64,000 nt of DNA from Ferirhizobium litorale (GCA_030028905.1 JALDYZ010000007.1:62001-126000); one strand, 5' to 3'. Shown: positions 9,716 through 18,762, numbered from the stretch's first letter. The notes: generated from the letters alone by a model not told the origin. Program-made: numbers and translations.

Positions 9716-11127
9716 AACAAGGACACGAAAACAAAGACAATGGGCCGTGGCGCCCGCGGCTGGACCCGGAATCGCGCAGCAAGGCCAACGGCGTCGCCGA
9801 TGCCCTCGAGCAGGACATTCGCGCCGGCATCCTGCGACCCGGAGACCGTCTGCCGACCCAACGCGATATCGCGCGCGCCCTCAGAATGGATCTCACCACC
9901 ATCACCCGGGCCTTCAACGAGGCGCGCCGACGCGGACTGATCAGCGCCACGGTCGGCCGGGGAACCTTCGTCAACGGCGGCGCCATTCTCGACGAGAGGC
10001 CGCGGCAGCAGACCGAACGGCCGCTCGACCTCAGCATGAACATTCCGCCGCAACCGGATTCGGCCGCACTCGCACGCCGGCTGCCCGACACGATCACGAG
10101 GCTGCTGCAATCCGAGCAGGGCCGTTCGCTGTTCGGCTACCAGGAGAGCGGCGGCACGGAGGCCGACCGCTTTGCGGGCGCGCTGTGGCTGGCGCCGCTG
10201 CTGGGTACGGTCGACCTGCGGCGGGTGGTCGTGACCGCCGGATCGCAAAACGCGCTCGACGGCATCTGCGCCTGCCTCGTGCCCGCGGGCGGCACGATTG
10301 CGGCACCGGTGTTTACCTATCCGGGTCTGCGCGCGGTGGCCGCCGCCCGCGGGCTGAGGCTTGCCGGCATTGCCATGGACGCGGACGGCATCCTGCCCGA
10401 TGCCCTTGAGGCGCTGTGCGCTGCCGAAAAGCCTGACGCGCTGTACCTGGTACCGACCATCGACAACCCGACCACGTCGACGCTGCCGCTGCAGCGACGC
10501 GAGGCGATCGTCGCCACGGCGCGCCGATACGATGTGCCGATCATCGAAGACGATCCCTACGGCATGCTGCCGGAGCCGGTCGTCGGCCCGCTTGGCAGCC
10601 TGGCGCCGGAACGCACCTGGTACATTTCCGCCCTGTCGAAATGCGTCAGCCCGGTACTTCGGATCGCCTACGTTGCGATGCCCGACCGGCTGGCTGCCGA
10701 TGGGCTGGCTGCGGTGATCCGTTCCACGAGCCTGATGGTATCGCCGCTACTCGCTGCCGTCGCCAGCGACTGGATCACGACCGGCCTGATCGACACCATC
10801 ACCAGGACGATCCGCACCGAGAACAGCGAGCGCCAGGAGATCGCGGCGGCCGCACTTGGCGACCGGCGCTATTTTTACCATCCGCAAGGCCATCATCTGT
10901 GGCTGCCATTGCCGGGTGGCTGGAACGCGACGGCGTTTGCGGCCGAGGCGGAGCGCTCCGGCCTGTCGGTCGTACCCGCGGAGAGCTTCGCGCTGGCACC
11001 GTCCGCATCGTCAGCAGTGCGGGTGTCGCTCGGTCCGCCGGCCGATCGCGTCGTCCTCAAGCGGGCGCTCGACCTGCTGAACGCGCTACTGGCCGCCGGC
11101 ACGCCGGCGCCTCGCACCATCGTCTGA
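9712..11127 (+). CDS. MocR-type regulator: GntR winged helix fused to aminotransferase-like domain
   Basis: A 471-residue protein. Residues about 20-90 form a GntR winged helix-turn-helix (ALEQDIRAGILRPGDRLPTQ, then IARALRMDLTTITRAFNEA). Residues about 120-465 resemble fold-type I aminotransferases, with YLVPTIDNPTT, the IEDDPYGML segment and the PLP-binding lysine in SALSKCVSP. Such regulators sense PLP or an amino compound and control nearby amino acid, taurine, GABA or vitamin B6 genes. The ATG at 9712 has no clear ribosome binding site and lies within a repeated box, so translation may be leaderless or the start slightly wrong. The gene is convergent with the class III aminotransferase gene (18-base gap), a possible but unproven target. 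Confidence 0.9.
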   Translation: MEQGHENKDNGPWRPRLDPESRSKANGVADALEQDIRAGILRPGDRLPTQRDIARALRMDLTTITRAFNEARRRGLISATVGRGTFVNGGAILDERPRQQTERPLDLSMNIPPQPDSAALARRLPDTITRLLQSEQGRSLFGYQESGGTEADRFAGALWLAPLLGTVDLRRVVVTAGSQNALDGICACLVPAGGTIAAPVFTYPGLRAVAAARGLRLAGIAMDADGILPDALEALCAAEKPDALYLVPTIDNPTTSTLPLQRREAIVATARRYDVPIIEDDPYGMLPEPVVGPLGSLAPERTWYISALSKCVSPVLRIAYVAMPDRLAADGLAAVIRSTSLMVSPLLAAVASDWITTGLIDTITRTIRTENSERQEIAAAALGDRRYFYHPQGHHLWLPLPGGWNATAFAAEAERSGLSVVPAESFALAPSASSAVRVSLGPPADRVVLKRALDLLNALLAAGTPAPRTIV

Positions 11128-11145
11128 AGGGAAGGGTTTGCGCGA

Positions 11146-12561
11146 TCAGCCCTTCCACAGGCCTTCGCGCACCAGGTCGTCCATCGTCATGGCGATGCCG
11201 CGATAGAGGATGTCGGCCATCTCGTCGATCTGTTCGCGGGTGATGGTGAGCGGCGGCGACATGACGCACATGTTGATCAGCGGCCGCACCAGCAGGCCGA
11301 GTTCATGGCAGTGCGCGTCGATCCGCTTGCCGACTTCGAGATCGAGCGTCAGCGGATTGTTGCTGACGCGGTCGGCGACGCATTCGACGCAGGCCATCAG
11401 CCCCTTGCCGCGAACCTCGCCGACGAGCGGCAATGCCTCCAGCCGCTTGAGGCTCTGCTGGAAGTGGTCCGAGACGGCGTTGACGTGGTCGAGGATGCCG
11501 CCTTCCAGAAGCTCGAGGTTCTTCAGGGCCACGGCGCAGCCGATCGGGTGGCTGGAATAGGTCAGCCCGTGCGCGAACATCGCATCGGGATGGTTGGACT
11601 GGCGCAGCACCTCGAAGAACCGCGCCGAAACCATGACGCCACCGAGCGGGAAATATCCCGATGTCACGCCCTTGGCAAAAGTGATCATGTCGGGCTCGAC
11701 GCCGAAGACATCCTGCGAGGCGAAGATGCTGCCGAGCCGGCCGAAGGCAGTCACCACCTCGTCGGCGATGAAGAGGATATCGTTTTCGGCGCACAGCGCC
11801 CGCATCCGCTTCAGGTAGCCCTCCGGCGGCACGATCACCCCGCCCGAAGCCTGGATCGGCTCGGCGACGAAGGCGCCTATGCGATCCGCACCCTCGGCTG
11901 CGATCAGCGCCCGGAACTCCTCGACCAGGAAGTCCTCGAAGGCGGCCATGCTCATGCCGGCCGGCCGGCGGAACGGATCCGGGCTGGTGAGCTTGCGCAC
12001 CAGGCTACCCGCGCCGTCCATCCAGTCCTGGTCGCGCGGCCTGCCGTTCAGGGAGGCGGCGAGATAGGTCGAACCGTGATAGCCGCCCTGCCGCGACACC
12101 ATCAGCTTCTTTTCCGTTCGCCCGCGAACGTTGTTGGCAAACTGCATGAGGCGAAGCGCCGTCTCCACGGCGGAAGAGCCGCCGGTGGTGAAGAAGACGT
12201 GGTTCAGGTCGCCCGGCGCGCGCGCGGCCAGCGCTTCGGCCAGGGCGTCGGATGGCTGGCTGGTGGTGTACCATGGCGAATTGTAGGACAGCGCCATCGC
12301 CTGGTCGCGCATCGCGTCGGCAAGGGCGGCGTTGCGGTGGCCGACATTGACGCACCACATTCCGGCCGGGCCATCGATCAGCTGGCGCCCGTGCGCATCG
12401 ACGACATAGATGCCGTCACCCGACTGCAGCAATCCACGCTCTTCGGCACCGATTGCTCCGGCCGTCGGCCAGGGTTGCACCAGCGGTGCCGGCTGGCTTG
12501 CCGGCGCCGCGGGCGCCGACGGACCGTCCGAAAGTGCGTAACCCTGATTGTCTCGCAGCAT
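11146..12561 (-). CDS. class III PLP-dependent aminotransferase (omega-amino acid/diamine type)
   Basis: A 471-residue enzyme from ATG 12559-12561 (MLRDNQGYALS), preceded by GGAGGG at good spacing; a longer in-frame start at 12597 is less likely. Class III features include GPAGMWCVNVGHRN near residue 85, TTGGSSAVETALR (cofactor phosphate contacts), GAFVAEPIQASGG, FIADEVVTAFGR, and the Schiff-base lysine K297 in ITFAKGVTSG. Relatives transfer the amino group of putrescine, beta-alanine, taurine or other omega-amines to pyruvate or 2-oxoglutarate, so a terminal primary amine substrate is likely. It is transcribed divergently from the ABC permease operon, with candidate operator 2 at 12631-12644, 70 bases before its start. 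Confidence 0.9.
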   Translation of the reverse strand: MLRDNQGYALSDGPSAPAAPASQPAPLVQPWPTAGAIGAEERGLLQSGDGIYVVDAHGRQLIDGPAGMWCVNVGHRNAALADAMRDQAMALSYNSPWYTTSQPSDALAEALAARAPGDLNHVFFTTGGSSAVETALRLMQFANNVRGRTEKKLMVSRQGGYHGSTYLAASLNGRPRDQDWMDGAGSLVRKLTSPDPFRRPAGMSMAAFEDFLVEEFRALIAAEGADRIGAFVAEPIQASGGVIVPPEGYLKRMRALCAENDILFIADEVVTAFGRLGSIFASQDVFGVEPDMITFAKGVTSGYFPLGGVMVSARFFEVLRQSNHPDAMFAHGLTYSSHPIGCAVALKNLELLEGGILDHVNAVSDHFQQSLKRLEALPLVGEVRGKGLMACVECVADRVSNNPLTLDLEVGKRIDAHCHELGLLVRPLINMCVMSPPLTITREQIDEMADILYRGIAMTMDDLVREGLWKG

Positions 12562-12630
12562 GGGAAACCCTCCAATTGTCGGCGATGTTCCTGACAAACC
12601 TATGAAAAATCGCCTGAAATGCTACTATTC

Positions 12631-12644
12631 TGAATGATCGTTCA
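12631..12644 (+). promoter_or_regulatory. candidate TetR operator 2 (TGAATGATCGTTCA)
   Basis: Half-sites TGAATG and CGTTCA separated by AT, identical to operator 1 except for one spacer base. It lies in the divergent control region of the aminotransferase (70 bases from its start) and the ABC permease operon (about 180 bases from its start), so it could act on either or both. Confidence 0.65.
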
Positions 12645-12784
12645 ATCAGAATGTCAGAAAATTCGCTTGATTTCAAGCCAAGTTGCGATCATGCTTCCGG
12701 ATAGAAAAGCTGCATCCATACAAAAACGGCGCCGGCCACTGGCACTGTGCCGAAAGGGGAACAAGTGATGATGCGTATTTTTCG

Positions 12785-12803
12785 TGACGGACACTGTCCG
12801 TCA
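12785..12803 (+). promoter_or_regulatory. perfect inverted repeat before the ABC permease operon
   Basis: TGACGGAC and GTCCGTCA separated by ACT form a perfect 8-base inverted repeat 23 bases upstream of the first permease ATG. Position and symmetry suit an operator for a second regulator; as RNA it could also form a short hairpin in the leader. Confidence 0.45.
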
Positions 12804-12826
12804 TATTGCGGCAAGGATAGGCGCCG

Positions 12827-13729
12827 ATGACGGATCTGGCCGTTCATCCCGCGCCATCGGTACCAAGGGGTTGGGCCGGATCGGAAGAAGCTCGAGGACT
12901 CGCGCTGATTTCCCCCACTTTCCTCTACGCGCTGGCGCTGCTTGTGCTGCCGATCCTGATTGTCATTGCGTACAGCTTCTGGACCCAGGACTACCTGACG
13001 ATCGATCGGACATTCACCTTCGAAAACTACCGCAAAGCCCTGTTCGAGCCGATCTACCAGGACCTTCTCATGCGCTCGTTGCGCATATCGCTGATGGTCA
13101 GCATCGCCACCGTGGTGTTTTCCTACCCGATCGCCTGGTTCATTTCCTTCCACGGCGGCCTCAACAAGAACCTGTGGCTGTTCCTCGTCACCATTCCCTG
13201 CTGGACCAGCTATCTTTTGAGAGTGATGTCCTGGAAGGTGATCCTCGGCTATCAGGGAGTGCTCAACACCGGCCTGATGAAACTCGGCATCATCGACCAG
13301 CCGTTGACCTGGCTGCTCTACAACGCCAATGCGGTCACGATCGCGCTGGTCCACAGCTGGGCCGCCTTCGCCATCCTGCCGATCTTCGTGTCCCTGGAGA
13401 AAATCGACCGGACGCTGATCGAGGCGGCTACCGATCTCGGCGACGGTCCGATCCGGCGCTTCGTGCGGATCATCCTACCGCTGTCGATGCCGGGCGTCAT
13501 TTCCGCCTTCCTGATCGTGATGATCCCGACCGTCGGCGACTATGTGACGCCGCAGCTCGTCGGCGGCAAGGACGGCGTCATGATCGCCACCGCGATCCAG
13601 GCCAACTTCGGCAAGGCGGCGAACTGGCCGCTGGGCGCCGCCCTGTCGGTGACGACGATGATCGTGGTGTCGCTGCTGGCAGGCGCGGTCGTTCTGGGCT
13701 TCAAGATGCTGATGCGGGTGGTGCGATGA
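12827..13729 (+). CDS. ABC transporter permease, spermidine/putrescine (PotB) type
   Basis: A 300-residue inner-membrane protein with about six hydrophobic segments, the first at residues 27-50. The EAA loop that contacts the ATPase is visible as EAATDLGDGPIRRFVRIILP near residue 205. PotB-like sequence such as FWTSYLLR-type text (here CWTSYLLRVMSWKVILG) and IPTVGDYVTPQLVGG places it in the polyamine/opine/betaine subgroup. It is the first gene of a three-gene operon; its stop overlaps the next start (ATGA). The binding protein of the system is probably the one encoded at 16957-18039 on the opposite strand, since no other is near. It is a close paralogue of the permease at 45278-46207. Confidence 0.93.
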   Translation: MTDLAVHPAPSVPRGWAGSEEARGLALISPTFLYALALLVLPILIVIAYSFWTQDYLTIDRTFTFENYRKALFEPIYQDLLMRSLRISLMVSIATVVFSYPIAWFISFHGGLNKNLWLFLVTIPCWTSYLLRVMSWKVILGYQGVLNTGLMKLGIIDQPLTWLLYNANAVTIALVHSWAAFAILPIFVSLEKIDRTLIEAATDLGDGPIRRFVRIILPLSMPGVISAFLIVMIPTVGDYVTPQLVGGKDGVMIATAIQANFGKAANWPLGAALSVTTMIVVSLLAGAVVLGFKMLMRVVR

Positions 13730-14541
13730 GAAACGGCTTCAAGTTACCGCTCCTGCCCGCCTTCGTGATCCTCTACTTCGTGTTCCTCTACGGGCCGATC
13801 CTGCTGATCCCGATCTTTTCCTTCAACAACGCCGCCGCCACGACCTTTCCGCTCGCCGGGTTCACGACGAAGTGGTATGGCCAGCTGCCGGGCAATTCGG
13901 CGCTGCTGACCGCCGCCCGCAACAGCATGATCGTCGGCGTGACCGTCTCGCTCCTCAGCACCCTGCTCGCCATCTGCGCCGCCCGGGCCGTCACCCGCTA
14001 TCGCTTCCGCGGCAAGAAAACGATGTCGGGCATCATCATGGCGCCGCTGATCCTGCCGGAAATCATCATCGCCATCTCGCTGCTGATGATCCTCCTGCAG
14101 TTCGGGCTCGGCTTGTCGCTCTTCACCGTCATCCTCGGGCAGACGCTGTTTTGTATTCCCTATTCGATGTCGGTGCTGATTTCCGGCTTCGAGGGATTTG
14201 ATCGCAGCCTCGAAGAGGCCTCGACGGATCTCGGCGAGACGGCGTTCGGCACCTTCCGCCGCGTCACCCTTCCAGTCGTCGCGCCGGCCATCCTTTCAAG
14301 CCTTCTGGTTTCCTTCACCATATCCCTCGACGAATTCATCCTCGCCTTTTTCCTCAGCGGGACCGAACCGACCCTGCCGGTCTACATCTGGGGCCAGTTG
14401 CGCTTTGCCGCCAAGCTGCCAAGCGTGCTGGCCCTCGGGACGCTGATGATCCTGGCGTCTGTCATCCTCCTCACCGTGGCGGAGATCATCCGTCGCCGAG
14501 CCGAAAGTCGGAGACTGCAATATGAACATGGCACTCACTGA
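13726..14541 (+). CDS. ABC transporter permease, spermidine/putrescine (PotC) type
   Basis: A 271-residue partner permease starting MRNGFKLPLLPAF at the ATGA overlap with the upstream gene. It has six predicted membrane spans and an EAA loop at EEASTDLGETAFGTFRRVTL, then DEFILAFFLSGTEPTLPVY, a stretch almost identical in the second system (44451-45281). It overlaps the ATPase gene by 20 bases, so the three proteins are translationally coupled. PotC-type subunits form the translocation channel together with the PotB-type subunit. Confidence 0.93.
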   Translation: MRNGFKLPLLPAFVILYFVFLYGPILLIPIFSFNNAAATTFPLAGFTTKWYGQLPGNSALLTAARNSMIVGVTVSLLSTLLAICAARAVTRYRFRGKKTMSGIIMAPLILPEIIIAISLLMILLQFGLGLSLFTVILGQTLFCIPYSMSVLISGFEGFDRSLEEASTDLGETAFGTFRRVTLPVVAPAILSSLLVSFTISLDEFILAFFLSGTEPTLPVYIWGQLRFAAKLPSVLALGTLMILASVILLTVAEIIRRRAESRRLQYEHGTH

Positions 14542-15640
14542 TCCCCCGATGATCTCGATCACCGGCCTGTCCAAGTACTACGGCAACTATCCGGCGGTGA
14601 GCCAGATGGATCTCGACATCCGCGCCGGCGAGTTCTTCTCGTTGCTCGGACCATCCGGCTGCGGCAAGACGACATTGCTGCGCATGATCGCCGGCTTCGT
14701 GGAACCGAGCGAGGGATCGATCCACATAGACGGGCAGGATGTGACCGGGCTTTCGGCCAACCGGCGCCCGACCAACATGGTGTTCCAAAACTACGCCATC
14801 TTCCCGCACCTCAACGTCGAGGAAAATGTCGGCTACGGGCTCAAGCGCATGCGCCTCGAAAAGGCCGAGGAGAAGCGCCGGATCGGCGAGGCGCTGGAGC
14901 AGGTGCGGCTTTCACACCTCGGCGGTCGGCGCGCCCACGAACTCTCGGGCGGCCAGCGCCAGCGCGTGGCGCTGGCCCGTGCGCTCGTCATGCGGCCGAA
15001 GGTGCTGCTGCTCGACGAACCGCTATCCGCCCTCGACAAGAAGCTGCGCGAGGAGATGCAGGTGGAACTGCGCAGTCTGCAGAAGGCCGTCGGCATCACC
15101 TTCATTCTGGTCACCCACGACCAGTACGAGGCGCTCGCCATGTCGGACCGGATCGCCGTGATGTTTGCCGGCAAGCTGGAACAGGTCGCCACGCCAAAGG
15201 AGATCTACCAGCGGCCGCGCACCCGCAAGGTCGCCGACTTCCTCGGCGGCATGAACTTCCTCAACGCCAGGCTTGTCGGCGAGCGCGCCGGAACCGTCTC
15301 GGTCGAGGCGGCGAAGTTCGGTGCCGTCAACCTCTCCAAGCCGCAGGGTTTCACCGCCACCAACGGCCACGTCACCGTCGGCATCCGACCCGAGCGCCTG
15401 CGCCTCCTGTGGGACGACGACCGTGCCGAGCATGAACTGATCGGCCGGGTCGAAAACCGCGCCTACTTCGGCGAGGTCACCCACCTGACGATCGGTGTCG
15501 AAGGACTGGAGCAGCCGCTGTCGATCGTCGAGACCAACAATTTCGGCGCCGACGACCTGCCGATCGGCGCCGACATACGGCTCGCCTACGATCCGGATGC
15601 CTTCGTGCTGCTGGCCGAGGACGAAGCCGTTAAGGCCTGA
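14522..15640 (+). CDS. ABC transporter ATP-binding protein (PotA type)
   Basis: A 372-residue ATPase: Walker A GPSGCGKTT at residues 43-51, signature LSGGQRQRV near 141, Walker B VLLLDEP near 161, and a switch histidine in VTHDQ. The C-terminal about 130 residues form the TOBE regulatory domain of the MalK/PotA group (VGIRPERLRL near 285). It energises the permeases encoded just upstream. ATG 14522 or 14528 are both possible. It ends 24 bases before the convergent amine oxidase gene; this gap holds an imperfect repeat of ACGGGTC. It is the only PotA-type ATPase in the window and might also serve the ATPase-less system at 42.8-47.3 kb. Confidence 0.95.
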   Translation: MNMALTDPPMISITGLSKYYGNYPAVSQMDLDIRAGEFFSLLGPSGCGKTTLLRMIAGFVEPSEGSIHIDGQDVTGLSANRRPTNMVFQNYAIFPHLNVEENVGYGLKRMRLEKAEEKRRIGEALEQVRLSHLGGRRAHELSGGQRQRVALARALVMRPKVLLLDEPLSALDKKLREEMQVELRSLQKAVGITFILVTHDQYEALAMSDRIAVMFAGKLEQVATPKEIYQRPRTRKVADFLGGMNFLNARLVGERAGTVSVEAAKFGAVNLSKPQGFTATNGHVTVGIRPERLRLLWDDDRAEHELIGRVENRAYFGEVTHLTIGVEGLEQPLSIVETNNFGADDLPIGADIRLAYDPDAFVLLAEDEAVKA

Positions 15641-15664
15641 ACGGGTCCTTTGGAACGGGTCTTT

Positions 15665-16954
15665 TCAGGCGCGGGCGTGGCGTGCGCGGGCGTTCGCTTC
15701 CACCCTGTGCGCCGCCTCGCGTCCGGCGACGATGGCGCCCTCGACATAGCCCGGGAAGGACGACGACAGTTCAGAGCAGGCGAAGTGGATGGGCGCCCGC
15801 CCGGCCCGGATGATCTCCTCGGCCGAGGTTGCGCTGGCGTCGGCGATCGTGTCGCTGTAGCCGCCGCCGCTCCACGGATCATCGGTCCAGTCGCGCAGGC
15901 TGATCTCCGTCGCGTCGCGTGCATCCGGGCCGAGTGCCGCGGCGAGCTTGCCGACGATCGCGTCTTGCAAGACCCCTCGCGCCATCTGCCGCCACTCAAC
16001 GGCAAGCTGTCCGCCAGCGAAGACGACGAGGGCGGCACCCCGGCCGTCGCGGCTGACGTCGCAGGCGAACAGTCCGGCGGGGTCGCGCCACATCACCATC
16101 CCGCTCAAGCCGTCGTCGCGCCAGAACCGCCGCGGATAGCGTAGCAGCGCCTTGATGACAGTGCCGCTCTTCCAGGCATTGAGTGCGCTTGCGAGCGCGT
16201 GCGGCAGCCCCGGCTCGAAGACGATGCGCGACGCCATCACCGGCGGCACCGCCACGATTACCTGGCGCGCCCGGAACGTCCCGCCTCCGGCCCGGATCTC
16301 GACCGCATCATTCGTCGTCAGGATGCGGTCGACCGGCGTAGCGGTGCAGAGCCGCGGGCCAAGATCGCGCGCGAGGTCCCCGGCCAGCGAGTGCATCGTC
16401 TCGCCGAGGAAATACTCCAGTTCGGATCGGGTGTTGGTGATGCGCCGGTCGTTCGAGACCAGATACCACAGCGGTACTTCGCCGATCGGGCGGCACCACA
16501 GGCCCTCGATCATCGAGCGGAAGGCGCGGGCGCCGTCGTCACTCGCATTCTGGCCGGCGAGCCAGTCGGCGACGGACAAGCCGGCGAGCGAGGGATCGCC
16601 GGGATCGAGACCCTTGATCCTTTCCCGCAAGTTGGCCGACTCGCGGTAAATCCGCCAGCTCTCCGCCTCGTCCGCGGGCGGCTGCAGGATGAAATTCCCC
16701 TCCATATGCGGCCGCACGAGGGTCTTTCCGTAGTGGCGCGCCAGCGCCATGACATTCGGCATGTCCGCGCACAGGAACTGTCCGCCGGAATCGATGCGCA
16801 TGCCGTCTTCGAGAACCATCGACTCGACGCGACCGCCGACCCGCGGGCGTGCTTCCAGCACCCCGACGTCGTATCCTCGCTCGACCAGGTCGACCGCAGC
16901 CGAGAGGCCGGCGAAGCCGGCCCCCACGACGATTGCATCATGGACGTGGCCCAT
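15665..16954 (-). CDS. FAD-dependent amine oxidase (monoamine oxidase family)
   Basis: A 429-residue flavoprotein from ATG 16952-16954 (MGHVHDAIVVGAG). The dinucleotide-binding motif GAGFAG is at residues 11-16, followed by the E of VLEARPRVGGRVES, the amine-oxidase GGR motif. The C-terminus has HFACSELSSSFPGYVEGAI, the usual FAD-closing motif of this family. No secretion signal, so it is cytoplasmic. The family oxidises primary, secondary or tertiary amines to imines with release of hydrogen peroxide or electron transfer. It starts 2 bases after the binding-protein gene and is the last gene of a four-gene minus-strand operon (methyltransferase, tetR, binding protein, oxidase), suggesting that it acts on the imported compound or its product. 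Confidence 0.88.
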   Translation of the reverse strand: MGHVHDAIVVGAGFAGLSAAVDLVERGYDVGVLEARPRVGGRVESMVLEDGMRIDSGGQFLCADMPNVMALARHYGKTLVRPHMEGNFILQPPADEAESWRIYRESANLRERIKGLDPGDPSLAGLSVADWLAGQNASDDGARAFRSMIEGLWCRPIGEVPLWYLVSNDRRITNTRSELEYFLGETMHSLAGDLARDLGPRLCTATPVDRILTTNDAVEIRAGGGTFRARQVIVAVPPVMASRIVFEPGLPHALASALNAWKSGTVIKALLRYPRRFWRDDGLSGMVMWRDPAGLFACDVSRDGRGAALVVFAGGQLAVEWRQMARGVLQDAIVGKLAAALGPDARDATEISLRDWTDDPWSGGGYSDTIADASATSAEEIIRAGRAPIHFACSELSSSFPGYVEGAIVAGREAAHRVEANARARHARA

Positions 16955-16956
16955 GA

Positions 16957-18039
16957 TCAGTAGCCGGATTTGATCTTCTCGAATTCGGCGATCATCTTCT
17001 GCTTCAGCTCCGCCGGGACCGGCGACTGGAACAGGGTGTTGGAGGCAAATTTCTCGACATCGTTGTAGCCCGCCTTGTCGACGATCTCCGCTGGGATCGC
17101 GGCCATGCCCTCGCCGTTGCCGTGACCATAGCCCCACGACTCAACCATATACTGGGAGACGGCCGGGTCGCTGACCGCATTCATGTAGTCATAGGCGTGG
17201 TCGACGCTGCCTTCGCCACCCTTGAGCCGCACATAGCCGCAGACCCAGGTGGACAGGCCCTCGTCCGTGTCCTTCTTCATGGCCACCGGCACCTTGTCGT
17301 TTTGCAGGGTCACCGCTGTCTCGTTCCAGGCCCAGGCGAGATCGACCTCGCCGCCGGCCATCGCCTGCGTGAGCTGGGTGTTGTCGGTCCAGTAGATGCG
17401 GACGTTCTTGTGCACCTCCCTGAGGAAATCCGAGGCCTGCTTGAATTGTTCGTCGGTCATCTGCGACCAGTCCTTCAGCCCGATGGCGAGGCTGGCCAGC
17501 GCATAGGCATCGTCGACATTGTCGCCGATCGAGACGCGATCCTTGAACTTCGGATCGGCAAACGCCTTCAGCGACTTGACTTCTTCGGGCTGAACCGTAT
17601 CGGTGCGGTAAGTCAGGACGGTGTTGCCCCATTCAAACGGCAGGAACCAGGCTTTCCCGTCTTCTGTCGTCATCAGGCCCTTCATCGCCTTGAAGCCCGG
17701 CATGGTGGAATCCCAGTTCTTCAGTCTCGAGACGTCCAGGGGCTCGAGCAAACCGGCATCCCGCCACTTCACCACACTTTGGGAACACGGATGGGCGACA
17801 TCGGCCCTGAAACCGGAACGCAACTTCTGGAAGGCCTCCTCCTCGTCGCCGAAGAAGGTGAAGGATGGCTCGGATTCGTGCTTTTCCACATAAGCGGGGT
17901 AGAAGGCCGGATCCTCGTAGCCGGACCAGTCGAAAACCGTCAGCCCTTCCCCGGCAGCGGCCGGCAGCGCGACCGTTGCGCTCAATGCCAGCGTCAGGGC
18001 AGCCCCGATTGCGCGATATGCCTTTGCTGAATATGCCAT
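16957..18039 (-). CDS. periplasmic solute-binding protein, spermidine/putrescine-type ABC importer
   Basis: A 360-residue protein with a Sec signal peptide (about residues 1-30, cleaved near PAAAG). The mature part begins GEGLTVFDWSGYED, typical of the PotD/PotF-like class, and carries ADVAHPCSQSVVKWRDAGLL and IYWTDNTQLTQAMAGGEVD. ATG 18037-18039 has AGGGAGA upstream. It is very likely the receptor of the permease/ATPase operon at 12827-15640. It is similar throughout to the binding protein at 46213-47331 (shared FGGEEEA/FGDEEEA and DVMHPC/DVAHPC text). The ligand may be a polyamine, betaine or other cationic amine; sequence reading does not decide it. Confidence 0.92.
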   Translation of the reverse strand: MAYSAKAYRAIGAALTLALSATVALPAAAGEGLTVFDWSGYEDPAFYPAYVEKHESEPSFTFFGDEEEAFQKLRSGFRADVAHPCSQSVVKWRDAGLLEPLDVSRLKNWDSTMPGFKAMKGLMTTEDGKAWFLPFEWGNTVLTYRTDTVQPEEVKSLKAFADPKFKDRVSIGDNVDDAYALASLAIGLKDWSQMTDEQFKQASDFLREVHKNVRIYWTDNTQLTQAMAGGEVDLAWAWNETAVTLQNDKVPVAMKKDTDEGLSTWVCGYVRLKGGEGSVDHAYDYMNAVSDPAVSQYMVESWGYGHGNGEGMAAIPAEIVDKAGYNDVEKFASNTLFQSPVPAELKQKMIAEFEKIKSGY

Positions 18040-18067
18040 GCTGTTCTCCCTTTTGTTGTCGGCCGGG

Positions 18068-18721
18068 TCAGAGCATTTTCGGACCAGCCCGTTCGAAGTG
18101 TTTCGGAAAGACCGCAACGAGAAGATCGATGGCTGCCGCCAGCGCCTTTTCGCGCGTCAAGCCCTCTCCCATCATCAACCGCAGCCACAGGCCCTCGAGC
18201 ATCGAGCAGAGCCCGAGCGCCATGGATTCGGGCTCGAAGCCGTAGTCGCCCTCTTCCCCGAGGCGACGGCATAGCGTGACGAACCCTTCCTGGTAGCGCT
18301 TGTCATTGGCGCCGCAGAGCACCTGGTAGGTGGGACGCGATTTCGCCTCGCCCCAGAATGCGCACCAGGCGGCCAGCTTGCGCTTGGTGCAGATCCGCCG
18401 GTCGAAATCGGCGTGGACGAGCGCCCACAGCTGGTTCGCCGCCCTGTCGCCGGCCTTTTCGAGGGCGGCGCTCCAATGGGCCGAGTATTCATCGGCCATG
18501 TACTGGAGCGTGGCGACGAGCAGCTTTTCCTTGCTCTCGAAATGGAAATTGACGATGCCGCGCGACAGCCCGGCGCCATCGGCGACATCCGCCAGCGTCG
18601 TCTCGGAATATCCGCGTTTGGCCAGCGAATCGATCGTCGCCTCGATCAGCTGCTGCTGTCGGGCCTCCTTCGAAGCCTTGCGGCCCTTCCTGTCGACATC
18701 CGCGCCTGGAAAAACGTTCAT
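18068..18721 (-). CDS. TetR-family regulator (BetI-like), probable repressor of the island
   Basis: A 217-residue protein from ATG 18719-18721 (MNVFPGADVDRK). The N-terminal helix-turn-helix is clear: QQLIEATIDSLAKRGYSETT, then LADVADGAGLSRGIVNFHF and SKEKLLVAT. The C-terminal ligand domain includes KLAAWCAFWGEAKSRP, as in BetI-like regulators of choline/betaine genes. A longer frame back to 18808 would need a TTG start and would overlap the methyltransferase gene. Gaps to neighbours are 41 bases (methyltransferase upstream) and 28 bases (binding protein downstream), so it is in their operon. A degenerate operator copy covers its start codon, consistent with autoregulation. The recurrent 14-bp inverted repeats in the island are inferred to be its targets. 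Confidence 0.88.
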   Translation of the reverse strand: MNVFPGADVDRKGRKASKEARQQQLIEATIDSLAKRGYSETTLADVADGAGLSRGIVNFHFESKEKLLVATLQYMADEYSAHWSAALEKAGDRAANQLWALVHADFDRRICTKRKLAAWCAFWGEAKSRPTYQVLCGANDKRYQEGFVTLCRRLGEEGDYGFEPESMALGLCSMLEGLWLRLMMGEGLTREKALAAAIDLLVAVFPKHFERAGPKML

Positions 18722-18724
18722 TCG
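18711..18724 (-). promoter_or_regulatory. degenerate operator-like sequence over the tetR start
   Basis: The plus strand reads AAAACGTTCATTCG, matching 11 of 14 positions of the reverse form of operator 1 (TGAACGTTCATTCA). It overlaps the presumed tetR ATG. Because part of it is coding sequence it may be chance; it is listed as a weak candidate. Confidence 0.3.
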
Positions 18725-18762
18725 GTATTTCGGGTCCTTGTTGCTGGGGAAGAGGAGGTCAT

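Noticed and set aside
11128-11145. Short GGAAGGG/CCCTTCC inverted repeat between mocR and the aminotransferase
   Set aside because: Seven paired bases with a long loop and no T-run, partly overlapping the stop codon; too weak to call a terminator.
11305-12594. 429-codon plus-strand frame
   Set aside because: Fully antisense to the class III aminotransferase, which has all catalytic motifs; no ribosome binding site.
12784-13725. 585-codon frame starting at 12784 that ends with the second permease
   Set aside because: Only the part from 13726 has permease sequence; the upstream part is an out-of-frame reading of the first permease gene, so this is not a fusion.
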